DNA of 10,650 bases. Source: an uncultured Collinsella sp. (GTDB taxonomy: Bacteria > Actinomycetota > Coriobacteriia > Coriobacteriales > Coriobacteriaceae). Of the stretch, positions 1 through 6,862 are shown in pieces (positions within the stretch are counted from its first letter, which is position 1; the number at the start of each line of letters is the position of its first letter). The notes beneath the pieces are model-generated. The model was not told where the DNA came from, did no database searches, and saw nothing but the letters and a program-made list of their open reading frames with translations. The stretch lies in NCBI GenBank assembly GCA_900545505.1, contig UQZC01000035.1, forward strand, positions 1 to 10,650, written 5' to 3'. The position numbers and the translations under genes are program-made.

Positions 1-97
1 AATTACGCGCCGCTCCCCGCCCACGCCGGGCAAACATCGTTGGACTTATCACTGGCATGAAATGGGCGCTTGCATATCGTCCGCTAGCTTGGCACGG

Positions 98-103
98 TAC
101 AAT
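98..103 (+). promoter_or_regulatory. Candidate -10 element (TACAAT) of the methyltransferase gene
   Basis: TACAAT matches the TATAAT consensus at 5 of 6 positions and ends 38 nt before the ATG at 142. No good -35 lies at 16-18 nt; the nearest TTGxxx (TTGCAT, 70-75) is 22 nt away. The same hexamer sits at a similar distance before four other genes here, which raises confidence. Nothing else is recognisable in 1-97. Confidence 0.5.
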
Positions 104-141
104 GCTTGCAGCTTTCAATTTGTAAATTAGTGGAGTTATTG

Positions 142-1590
142 ATGGCAGAATCTCGTACGGAGCGTAAGGCTCGTCGTGCTTTGATCGAGGCGGCTGAGGG
201 GTCGAAGGAGGAGAAATCTTCTACGAAATCCAAGTCTTCTAAAGCTGCAAAAAGCAAATCGACCAAGAACAGGGCTAAGACCAAGCGTTCTGACTCTCGT
301 CGGAGCGAGGTCAAGGCATCTCAGGCTCGCTCCAAGCGCTCGCATAAAGATCCGGTTTCGTCTGCGCGTAAGGCTGTGGACCCCAAGTCTCCCTGTTCGA
401 TCATGAAAGCTTGCGGTGGGTGCACGGCGCTCAATCGTCCTTATAAAAAGCAGTTGGCAGCTAAGCAAGCTGTTATGGAGGAGCTTTTTGCTGCTCTATG
501 CGAGCGCGAGGGTATTAGCGTCGACCCCATTCGCGGTATGGGCGTCACCCTGGGCGACCCGGGCAAATATCCTGCTCCGCGCGGTTTTCGCCATAAGGCC
601 GCCACTCCCTTTGCTCCCGGTAAGGAGGGCGCTGTCCGTTGCGGTTTCTTTGAGCGCGGCACGCACAAGATCGTTGCCGTACCCGAATGCCCCGTCGAGG
701 CACCGGGCGCCCGTCAGATTCTCAACGGCATCGCACGCGAAGCTGAGCGGCTGCATATTCCCGCCTTTAATGAGGACAAGCATCTTGGTTTGCTTCGCTA
801 TGCCGTCGTCCGCTGCGGTTGGCGTACCGACCAGGTCATGGTCACGCTCGTGACCGCTCAGCGCGACTTGCCGCATGCGCAGGAGTTCTTTGAGGCTGTC
901 GCCGCACTCGATCCGCGCATCGTCACCGTCGCCCAAAACATCAACGGACGCCCCGGCAACGCCATCCTCGGCGAGGAAACCCGCATCGTGTATGGCGCCG
1001 AATGCATGCGCGACCAGCTACTCGGCTGCGAGTTCGATATCTCCCCCACCGCGTTCTACCAGACCAACCCGCAACAGACCGAGCTGCTCTATCAGCTCGC
1101 TATCGACGGCATGGATTTGCACCAGGGCGATGTGCTCATGGATGCCTACTGTGGCAGCGGTACCATCGGTCTTTGCGCAGTTAAAGATGCCCAGAAAAAG
1201 GGCATCGGCATTATGCTGCTCGGCGTGGAGCGCAACCCGGCGGGCATTGCCGACGCACGTCGCAATGCCGAGCTCAACGGCCTCACCCGCAGCGCCTGGT
1301 TTATGGCCGACGACGCCACCGATTGCATCCTGGATGCCGCCGATAACAACGAGCGGGTCGATGTCCTTTCCATCGATCCGCCGCGCGCCGGCTCTACCCC
1401 CGAGTTCCTCGAAGCTGCCTGCGCGCTTAAGCCGCGCCGCATCACCTATATCAGCTGCAACCCCGTAACTCAAGAGCGCGACCTGCATCAGCTCCTCGAC
1501 GGAGGCTATTGCCTGCTCAAGATCACGCCCGTCGACATGTTCCCTCACACCGACCACACCGAAACCGTAGCGGTCCTCGAACGCCGCTAA
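142..1590 (+). CDS. rlmD: Class I SAM-dependent RNA uracil-C5 methyltransferase, RumA/RlmD (TrmA) family
   Basis: This 482-residue enzyme should methylate C5 of a uridine, by family most likely in 23S rRNA (U1939-type or RlmCD-like), using SAM. An iron-sulphur cysteine set of the RumA kind is visible: C85, C91, C94 (CGGC) and C183. The SAM-binding loop DAYCGSG is at 334-340, FYQTN at 305-309, IDPPRAG at 411-417, the SCNP nucleophile at C439 and the catalytic Glu at E474 in HTETV. Residues 1-80 are a low-complexity Lys/Arg/Ser/Ala tail, and the usual N-terminal TRAM domain is not evident. I chose the ATG at 142 over an in-frame ATG at 106: GGAG (132-135) lies 6 nt before 142, and 106 is almost on top of the -10 element. 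The family is secure; the exact target base (tRNA or another rRNA uridine) is not. Confidence 0.9.
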   Translation: MAESRTERKARRALIEAAEGSKEEKSSTKSKSSKAAKSKSTKNRAKTKRSDSRRSEVKASQARSKRSHKDPVSSARKAVDPKSPCSIMKACGGCTALNRPYKKQLAAKQAVMEELFAALCEREGISVDPIRGMGVTLGDPGKYPAPRGFRHKAATPFAPGKEGAVRCGFFERGTHKIVAVPECPVEAPGARQILNGIAREAERLHIPAFNEDKHLGLLRYAVVRCGWRTDQVMVTLVTAQRDLPHAQEFFEAVAALDPRIVTVAQNINGRPGNAILGEETRIVYGAECMRDQLLGCEFDISPTAFYQTNPQQTELLYQLAIDGMDLHQGDVLMDAYCGSGTIGLCAVKDAQKKGIGIMLLGVERNPAGIADARRNAELNGLTRSAWFMADDATDCILDAADNNERVDVLSIDPPRAGSTPEFLEAACALKPRRITYISCNPVTQERDLHQLLDGGYCLLKITPVDMFPHTDHTETVAVLERR

Positions 1591-1618
1591 CCGACCTCAG
1601 TAGATTTTTGGGACAAGA

Positions 1619-1648
1619 AAGGGGGCGACCCGCCTGGGCCGCCCCCTT
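1619..1648. terminator. Bidirectional hairpin terminator between convergent genes
   Basis: The arms AAGGGGGCG (1619-1627) and CGCCCCCTT (1640-1648) pair perfectly over 9 bp, and CCC/GGG inside the loop can add 3 bp. It lies 28 nt after the methyltransferase stop and 20 nt beyond the stop of the leftward PHP gene. On the minus strand the stem is followed by a U-rich TTTCTT tail; the plus-strand tail is weaker. Confidence 0.8.
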
Positions 1649-1668
1649 CGCTTGGTTTATAAACTCCG

Positions 1669-2490
1669 CTACATCCCATTGCGCAGATCGCACACGCCGG
1701 CTGCCGCCATCTCGCGCAGCAGCGTCTCGCGGTCGCGCGTCACGATCAAATCTAGCGGGAAGTGAATCTCGTCGAGCATCTTGCGCGCGTGATCGAGCTT
1801 GCCAATGGCCATGCCAATGTGGGCATCGGTTGACACGCCAATGCCCACGCCCAGCTCGGCGCAGCGCTCGGCGATCTTGCGGCATACGGCCCAATGCTCA
1901 GTGTCGACACCGTGTTCAAGACTATGGTTGTTGATCTCGATAATCTTGTGCTTGGCCTTAGCTGCCAACAGCACCTCGTCGATATCGAACGGCACGCCCG
2001 AACGCCCCGTGTGACCCAGCATGAACACCTTGGGGTGCTCCAGGGCATTGATATACATCTCGGTCGTCTGGGCCAGCGTCGCGCCTTCAGCAATCTGCGG
2101 ATTATGCACGCTCGCAACCAAATAATCCAAATTTCGCGTAACCAAATCGAACAGCGAATGCTGACGGCTGTACGAATCACCGGCAATATCGAGCGTGACA
2201 GGAGTGTCCTCGCCAAACAGGCTTCCGTCCAGCGAAACGATATCGGCCTCGGCACCACGCAGCACCAGCACGCCGCTCCAAATGCGCGGCCAGATATCCT
2301 GGTTGATAAAGAATTGGTAACTGCGCAGGTCATTGGGGCAAGCCGTAACCATAGAGCTCAGATGGTCGGCAGATCCGAGCACCTGCAGGCCACGCTCTGC
2401 CGCCCAGTACACATTCTCCTCAATGGTCGAATATGCATGCGCAGAGAATATCGTATGGGTATGAATGTCACAAGAAAGCAGGTAGGGCAT
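1669..2490 (-). CDS. PHP-domain phosphoesterase, YcdX-like
   Basis: This 273-residue protein belongs to the polymerase-and-histidinol-phosphatase (PHP) superfamily, closest in pattern to E. coli YcdX, a cytosolic metal-dependent phosphatase with a trinuclear zinc site and uncertain physiological substrate. The N-terminus shows DIHTHT (H10, H12) followed by SAHAYST (H18), the YcdX arrangement. Further ligand motifs follow in order: SADH, RGAEAD, SVHNPQ, LGHTG, NNHSLEHG and STDAHIG. It is slightly longer than YcdX (about 245 residues). AAGGAG (2496-2501) lies 5 nt before the ATG, which fixes the start. It lies downstream of the aminotransferase on the same strand but 165 nt away, with its own -10-like element, so it is probably transcribed separately at least in part. 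Histidinol phosphatase is possible but less likely, since no his genes are nearby. Confidence 0.88.
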   Translation of the reverse strand: MPYLLSCDIHTHTIFSAHAYSTIEENVYWAAERGLQVLGSADHLSSMVTACPNDLRSYQFFINQDIWPRIWSGVLVLRGAEADIVSLDGSLFGEDTPVTLDIAGDSYSRQHSLFDLVTRNLDYLVASVHNPQIAEGATLAQTTEMYINALEHPKVFMLGHTGRSGVPFDIDEVLLAAKAKHKIIEINNHSLEHGVDTEHWAVCRKIAERCAELGVGIGVSTDAHIGMAIGKLDHARKMLDEIHFPLDLIVTRDRETLLREMAAAGVCDLRNGM

Positions 2491-2527
2491 CAGGTCTCCT
2501 TATCTGGCACGGCCGTCGCTTATATTC

Positions 2528-2533
2528 ATTGTA
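2528..2533 (-). promoter_or_regulatory. Candidate promoter of the PHP gene (-10 TACAAT)
   Basis: Read leftward, TACAAT lies 37 nt before the PHP start codon, with TTTACG (4 of 6 to TTGACA) 18 nt further upstream at 2552-2557. This would put the transcript start near 2520, leaving a short leader with the ribosome-binding site at 2496-2501. Confidence 0.5.
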
Positions 2534-2590
2534 CGCATAGCCTTCGATAGTCGTAAAACCACTCCATCCCAAAGACACAACGTCCATGAC

Positions 2591-2621
2591 AACGGGGTCT
2601 GGCTTAACACCAAACCCCGTT
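2591..2621 (-). terminator. GC-rich hairpin after the aminotransferase gene, possible weak terminator
   Basis: AACGGGGT (2591-2598) pairs with ACCCCGTT (2614-2621). After one mismatch, TGG (2600-2602) pairs with CCA (2610-2612) around a 7-nt loop. It starts 35 nt past the aminotransferase stop. No real U-tract follows on the minus strand, so termination here may be weak or factor-dependent. Confidence 0.45.
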
Positions 2622-2633
2622 TCACGTAAAACA
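2618..2633. other. parS-like 16-mer (14 of 16 matches)
   Basis: The sequence CGTTTCACGTAAAACA matches the widely conserved ParB/Spo0J site TGTTTCACGTGAAACA at 14 of 16 positions, differing at positions 1 and 11. The second difference breaks the central CACGTG palindrome. It lies in the gap between the aminotransferase and PHP genes, overlapping one arm of the hairpin. No parA, parB or origin genes are in the window, so a chance match is quite possible. Confidence 0.3.
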
Positions 2634-2655
2634 TTGTAGGCAGAGCGCTTTACTT

Positions 2656-3840
2656 TTAACGATACTCGTCCGCCAACTGTTTCCAAGCGGGTAGCGAATT
2701 GATAATCGTTTCGTAACTCACGCAATAGCCCAGGCGGAACCAACCCGGCATACCAAAGCTGTCCGAGGGAACCGCAAGCAACTCATACTTCTTTGCACGC
2801 TCGCAAAACGCATTCGCATCGGGTTCCAGCGCCTTCACCCACAGGTAGAATGCACCATCCGGCTCAACATAGGTGTAGCCGTACTCCGCTAGTGCGTCGG
2901 TAAGCGCGGTGCGGTTGCGCGCATAGGCCTCGACATCGCTCGGCTCATCGATGCAATCGATGATTACGCGCTGGAAGAGTGCCGGTGCGCATACAAAACC
3001 TAGCGTACGGGCAGCACCCGCAACAGCCGGCATCAGACGGGCAGCCTGCGGATTGGTGTTGGGAACCAAGATCCACCCCACGCGCTCGCCAGGTAGCGAT
3101 AGCGACTTAGAATACGAGTAGCACACCACGGTGTTCTCGTAGATCGAGGGCACCCAAGGCACCTCGGCACCGTACACAATCTCGCGGTACGGCTCATCCG
3201 AGATGAGCATAATCGGATTCTCGGGATCGCGCTGAGCGTTGGCCTCGCGCAGAACATTGGCCAGTCGCGTCAGCGTGTCGCATGTATATACGGCACCGGT
3301 CGGATTGTTGGGAGAGTCAATGATGACGGCCGCCGTCTTATCGCTGATCGCCTTGAGCACGTTGTCCACGCTCAGCTGGAACGTACCTTCATCGGCGAGC
3401 GCCTCAACACACGTACAGCCGGCCTTCTCAATCCAAACGCGATACTCCGGAAAGTACGGGGCGATAACAATAACCTCGTCGCCCGGGTTCGTAACGGCGT
3501 TGAGCGTGCAGGTGAGCGAAGCCGCGGCACCCACCGTCATAAATACGTCTTTGCCCTCATAGCTCGTGCCAAAGCGGCGGTTGAGCGATTCGGCCACAGC
3601 GGCACGACATTGCGGCAGGCCCGGTGCGGGCGTGTAGCCGTGCAGCTGGTCGCTCGGCAGCTCCAGGGCCTTCTTAATCGACTCAGCCACAGCAGCGGGC
3701 GCCGGAACGCTCGGATTGCCCAGCGAAAAATCGAATACGTTTTCCGCACCGATCTGCGCCTTGCGCTCAAGGCCATAGCTAAAAATCTCACGGATGATGG
3801 AGCTTTCCGCGCCGCGAGCATACATAGTTTCGTTGATCAT
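2656..3840 (-). CDS. Pyridoxal phosphate-dependent aminotransferase, class I/II fold
   Basis: This 394-residue cytosolic enzyme is expected to move an amino group between an amino acid and a 2-oxo acid. Fold-type I landmarks appear in order: FSLGNPSVPAP (38-48), the Gly/Ala-rich cofactor loop TVGAAAS (102-108), SPNNPTG (176-182, cofactor-contacting Asn), ISDEPYRE (213-220, with D215 and Y218), the Schiff-base lysine K245 in YSYSKS, and R369 in WFRLGYC, the usual substrate-carboxylate arginine. The length is normal. AAGGGG (3846-3851) lies 5 nt before the ATG at 3840. An upstream in-frame ATG at 3939 is rejected because it falls inside the palindrome and beyond the likely promoter. Substrate (Asp, Ala, aromatic or other) cannot be read from sequence, and no amino-acid pathway genes flank it. 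Confidence 0.9.
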   Translation of the reverse strand: MINETMYARGAESSIIREIFSYGLERKAQIGAENVFDFSLGNPSVPAPAAVAESIKKALELPSDQLHGYTPAPGLPQCRAAVAESLNRRFGTSYEGKDVFMTVGAAASLTCTLNAVTNPGDEVIVIAPYFPEYRVWIEKAGCTCVEALADEGTFQLSVDNVLKAISDKTAAVIIDSPNNPTGAVYTCDTLTRLANVLREANAQRDPENPIMLISDEPYREIVYGAEVPWVPSIYENTVVCYSYSKSLSLPGERVGWILVPNTNPQAARLMPAVAGAARTLGFVCAPALFQRVIIDCIDEPSDVEAYARNRTALTDALAEYGYTYVEPDGAFYLWVKALEPDANAFCERAKKYELLAVPSDSFGMPGWFRLGYCVSYETIINSLPAWKQLADEYR

Positions 3841-3864
3841 CTGTTCCCCTTTCTCATAGGCGCT

Positions 3865-3870
3865 ATTGTA
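3865..3870 (-). promoter_or_regulatory. Candidate -10 element (TACAAT) of the aminotransferase gene
   Basis: Read leftward, TACAAT lies 24 nt before the chosen start codon. No convincing -35 is found at 16-18 nt. The 3901-3960 palindrome begins about 30 nt upstream, so the far edge of the promoter may touch it. Confidence 0.45.
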
Positions 3871-3900
3871 CGCTTTAGCCGAGCAAAGTGCCGCAGCAAT

Positions 3901-3960
3901 GTTGATTGGGGACAGACTTAAATGCGTGAAAACGCTCATTTAAGTCTGTCCCCAATCAAC
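3901..3960. repeat. 60-bp perfect-arm palindrome, REP/MITE-like hairpin element
   Basis: The 24-nt arms at 3901-3924 and 3937-3960 are exact reverse complements. In the 12-nt loop, CGT (3925-3927) can pair with ACG (3932-3934) to close a GAAA tetraloop (3928-3931), leaving two bases unpaired. The arms carry GGGGACAG, a motif I recall from short palindromes associated with REP-associated (Y1/IS200-like) transposases in many bacteria. It lies between the aminotransferase promoter and the ftsH terminator and lacks the U-tract of a terminator. No transposase is in the window, so mobility is inferred. The structure itself is certain. Confidence 0.8.
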
Positions 3961-3986
3961 AGACGGCCCCATATCGCTCAAAAGAA

Positions 3987-4018
3987 AAAGCCTCCGCAGG
4001 TTTCCCCGCGGAGGCTTT
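3987..4018 (-). terminator. Rho-independent terminator of the tilS-hpt-ftsH cluster
   Basis: AAAGCCTCCGC (3987-3997) pairs perfectly over 11 bp with GCGGAGGCTTT (4008-4018) around a 10-nt loop. Read leftward, the stem runs into TTTTTCTTTT. It begins 11 nt past the ftsH stop codon and is the textbook form. Confidence 0.92.
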
Positions 4019-4029
4019 CGCCACAAAGA

Positions 4030-6165
4030 CTATTTGTCGGCGTCGGTGTCGGCATCGACGACGGCATGGTCATCGTCAGCATCATCGGATGCGGCTTCGG
4101 CATCCTCCTGCATGGCCGCCTGCGCAAAGGCCGCGGCATCAGCCGCCAGCTCCTCCTCGCTCATTCGAGGCACGCGCTTCTTGGTCGGCATGCCGGCCGC
4201 CTTGGCATTGCGCTCCTCCTTGGCCGCCAGGATATCGCCCTCGCGCTCAAGGTAGGCATTCCACTCGTTGTCGAGCAGGGCGTACACGGCGTCGCCCTCG
4301 ACGGTCTCGCGCTCAAGCAGCACCTTCGCCATCAGATCGAGCTGATCGCGACGGGCGTCCAGAATCTCGACCGCACGACGATGGGCCTCACGCATAATGC
4401 GCTGGACCTCGATATCGATGCGGCGCGCCGTCTCCTCGGAGTAATCCTGGTGATCGGCGTAATCGCGACCAAGGAACACCTGATGTTGCGCCTCGCCAAA
4501 CACTTGCGTGCCCAGCTCCTCGCTCATGCCCAGGCGCGTGACCATCTCGCGCGCCATCTTGGTTGCGCGCTCCAGATCGTTGCTCGCGCCCGACGTGATG
4601 TCATCGCACATGAGCTCCTCGGCAACGCGACCGCCCAAGAACACGGCGAGCTCGTCGAGCATCTCGTTCTTGGTCTTGAGGAAGTGGTCCTCCTGCGGAA
4701 GCTGCAGCGTGTAGCCCAGCGCCTGGCCGCGGCTGACGATCGAGATCTTGTGGACCGGATCGGAGTGCTCCAGGATGTGACCCACCAGGGCGTGACCGCT
4801 CTCGTGGTAGGCAATCGTGGTGCGCTCGGCCTCGGTCATCACGCGACCCTTGCGCTGCGGTCCGGCAATCACGCGCTCCATCGATTCCTCGACCTCGTCC
4901 ATCGAGATCACGGAACGATGGCGGCGGGCAGCCAACAGCGCAGACTCGTTGAGCAGATTTGCCAGATCGGCACCAGTGAAGCCAACGGTCATCTGGGCGA
5001 GCTTCTCAAACTTAACGTCCTCGTCCATCGGCTTGTTCTCGGCATGCACGCGCAAGATCTGCTCGCGGCCCTTCACATCCGGACGGTCGACCGTAACCTG
5101 ACGGTCAAAACGACCGGGACGCAGCAGCGCCGGATCCAGAATGTCGGGGCGGTTGGTGGCGGCGATCAGGATGACCGACTCGCTTTCCTCAAAGCCGTCC
5201 ATCTCGACCAGCAGCTGGTTGAGCGTCTGCTCGCGCTCGTCGTGACCGCCGCCCAAGCCAGCTCCGCGCTGACGTCCCACGGCATCGATCTCATCGATGA
5301 AGATGATCGACGGGGCCTGGGACTTGGCCTCCTTAAAGAGGTCACGCACACGGCTGGCGCCGACACCTACGAACATCTCGACAAAGTCGGAACCCGAGAT
5401 GCTAAAGAACGGCACGCCCGCCTCGCCGGCAACGGCCTTGGCCAGCAGCGTTTTACCGGTGCCCGGAGGGCCAACCAGCAACACGCCACGCGGGATCTTG
5501 GCGCCCAGCTTGCGATAGCGATCCGGATCGCTCAAAAAGTCACGGATCTCCTCGAGCTCCTCGACTGCCTCGTCCACGCCGGCAACGTCTTCAAACTTGA
5601 CCTTGGGGCGTGTGGCCTCGTTGGTCTTGGCGTTGGTCTTGCCAAACTGCATGTTCCTGTTGTTGGCGCCCATCATCTGGCGCATAAAGTAGAACATGAT
5701 GGCGATAAGGGCGATCGTCGGAAGCACACTCATCGCCAAGTCGCCCCAAAAATCGGGATCGTTGGTGTTGACGATGTACTTGGTATCGGGGTGCTCCGCC
5801 ATGAGCTCGGCAAGCGAATCGGAGCCGACATAGGTCGAGGAGAAGCTCTTGAGCTCGCTCGTATCGCCCTTGTCCTTCTTCGTCTTCCAGTAATGACCCG
5901 TCACGCTTCCGTCTTGAACCGTATAGGTCAGATCTTCGACGCGATCCTGCTTGATGGCGCTCACCATCTCGCTCGTCGCGAGCTTAACGGTATTGCTGGA
6001 ATTGGCAAAGCCGGAGCCCATGTTAAAGAAGGCGTAGCCCAGAAGCGCGCAAGCCAAAATAAAATACAGCCAGCCCGTACGCGTGGGCTTCTTGCCTCCG
6101 GGCATCCCCGGGATCTTAGGCTCCCGGGGAGTCTGGGAATTGTTATCGTTATGGTCGTCGGGCAT
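4030..6165 (-). CDS. ftsH: ATP-dependent zinc metalloprotease FtsH
   Basis: This 711-residue membrane-anchored AAA+ protease degrades damaged or unassembled membrane proteins and selected cytosolic regulators. Two membrane segments (about 31-50 and 143-161) flank an extracytoplasmic domain of about 90 residues. The AAA module has Walker A GPPGTGKT (232-239), pore loop MFVGVG (264-269), Walker B IIFIDEID (287-294) and the second region of homology with arginines R349, R352 and R355. The protease domain has HESGH (454-458), with D530 in SGASND as the likely third zinc ligand. The last 50 residues are rich in Asp, Glu and Ala and end in a run of Asp, making it longer than the common 610-670 residues. 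The start lies one base after the hpt stop. Its GGAGG (6178-6182) is inside the hpt end and 12 nt away, a long spacing consistent with translational coupling. Confidence 0.98.
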   Translation of the reverse strand: MPDDHNDNNSQTPREPKIPGMPGGKKPTRTGWLYFILACALLGYAFFNMGSGFANSSNTVKLATSEMVSAIKQDRVEDLTYTVQDGSVTGHYWKTKKDKGDTSELKSFSSTYVGSDSLAELMAEHPDTKYIVNTNDPDFWGDLAMSVLPTIALIAIMFYFMRQMMGANNRNMQFGKTNAKTNEATRPKVKFEDVAGVDEAVEELEEIRDFLSDPDRYRKLGAKIPRGVLLVGPPGTGKTLLAKAVAGEAGVPFFSISGSDFVEMFVGVGASRVRDLFKEAKSQAPSIIFIDEIDAVGRQRGAGLGGGHDEREQTLNQLLVEMDGFEESESVILIAATNRPDILDPALLRPGRFDRQVTVDRPDVKGREQILRVHAENKPMDEDVKFEKLAQMTVGFTGADLANLLNESALLAARRHRSVISMDEVEESMERVIAGPQRKGRVMTEAERTTIAYHESGHALVGHILEHSDPVHKISIVSRGQALGYTLQLPQEDHFLKTKNEMLDELAVFLGGRVAEELMCDDITSGASNDLERATKMAREMVTRLGMSEELGTQVFGEAQHQVFLGRDYADHQDYSEETARRIDIEVQRIMREAHRRAVEILDARRDQLDLMAKVLLERETVEGDAVYALLDNEWNAYLEREGDILAAKEERNAKAAGMPTKKRVPRMSEEELAADAAAFAQAAMQEDAEAASDDADDDHAVVDADTDADK

Positions 6166-6166
6166 C

Positions 6167-6715
6167 TTACGAATAAACCTCCGGTTTCAAAATGCCCAGA
6201 TACGGAAGGTTACGATAGCGCTCGGCATAGTCGAGGCCGTAGCCCACCACAAAGGCATCGGGGCAATGGGTTCCAACATACTTGGGCGTGATGGCCGAGA
6301 CGCGGTCCTCAACGTCCTTCCACAGGAAGGCGGCGACCTCCAGAGAAGCGGGCTTGCGGCTCTCGAGGTTCTTCATCAGATACTTGAGCGTCAGGCCCGA
6401 GTCCAGAATGTCCTCGACGATCAGCACGTCGCGACCGCGGATGTCGATATCCAGGTCCTTAATGATACGCACGATACCCGAGGACTTCACACCGTCGCCA
6501 TAGCTCGAAACAGCCATGAAATCGATGTTGGTCGGCAGCTCGATCTTGCGCATCAGGTCGCCCATAAAGACCACGGCGCCGCGTAGGACCGCGATCAGCA
6601 CCAGATCCTTACCCGCGTAGTCGCGCGTAATCTCCTCGCCCAGGCGAGAGACGATACCGTCGATATCCTCCTGCGTAAACAGAACCTTCTCGATATCCGG
6701 ATGTTGAGAAGCCAT
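6167..6715 (-). CDS. hpt: Hypoxanthine phosphoribosyltransferase
   Basis: This 182-residue cytosolic salvage enzyme joins PRPP to hypoxanthine, and probably guanine, to give IMP or GMP. The PRPP-binding motif VLIVEDILDSGLT is at 97-109. The flexible-loop region SYGDGVKSSG is at 71-80, the purine-contacting lysine is K133, and the C-terminal VGYGLDYAERYRNLPYLG (157-174) is characteristic of bacterial Hpt. AAAGGG (6721-6726) lies 5 nt before the ATG. It sits between tilS and ftsH, an arrangement conserved in many Gram-positive bacteria. The gap from tilS is 147 nt; I see an isolated -10-like TAGAAT (6772-6777, minus strand) there, but no full promoter. Confidence 0.97.
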   Translation of the reverse strand: MASQHPDIEKVLFTQEDIDGIVSRLGEEITRDYAGKDLVLIAVLRGAVVFMGDLMRKIELPTNIDFMAVSSYGDGVKSSGIVRIIKDLDIDIRGRDVLIVEDILDSGLTLKYLMKNLESRKPASLEVAAFLWKDVEDRVSAITPKYVGTHCPDAFVVGYGLDYAERYRNLPYLGILKPEVYS

Positions 6716-6862
6716 GACAACCCTTTCTTGTGCTTATCGCCCACACACCGCCGTATGGACGCGAACTTCACATTCTAGCAGCGCACGGGGAATATTTTCC
6801 AGCCCGTACGCCATCAGCGCGGGAATACCGTCAACGTCGCACAGAATAGCTGGCGTGGGACG

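Noticed and set aside
1894..2550. A 218-codon plus-strand open frame opposite the PHP gene
   Set aside because: It lies antisense to a protein with clear PHP metal-binding motifs and shows no motif of its own.
2468..2743. A 91-codon minus-strand open frame across the gap between the aminotransferase and PHP genes
   Set aside because: It overlaps the ends of both real genes in another frame and contains the hairpin and a candidate promoter; no ribosome-binding site precedes it.
3922..6291. A 789-codon open frame on the plus strand opposite ftsH
   Set aside because: It mirrors the strongly conserved ftsH coding frame, has repetitive His/Leu/Gly-rich composition typical of antisense frames in GC-rich genes, and its start lies inside the palindrome.
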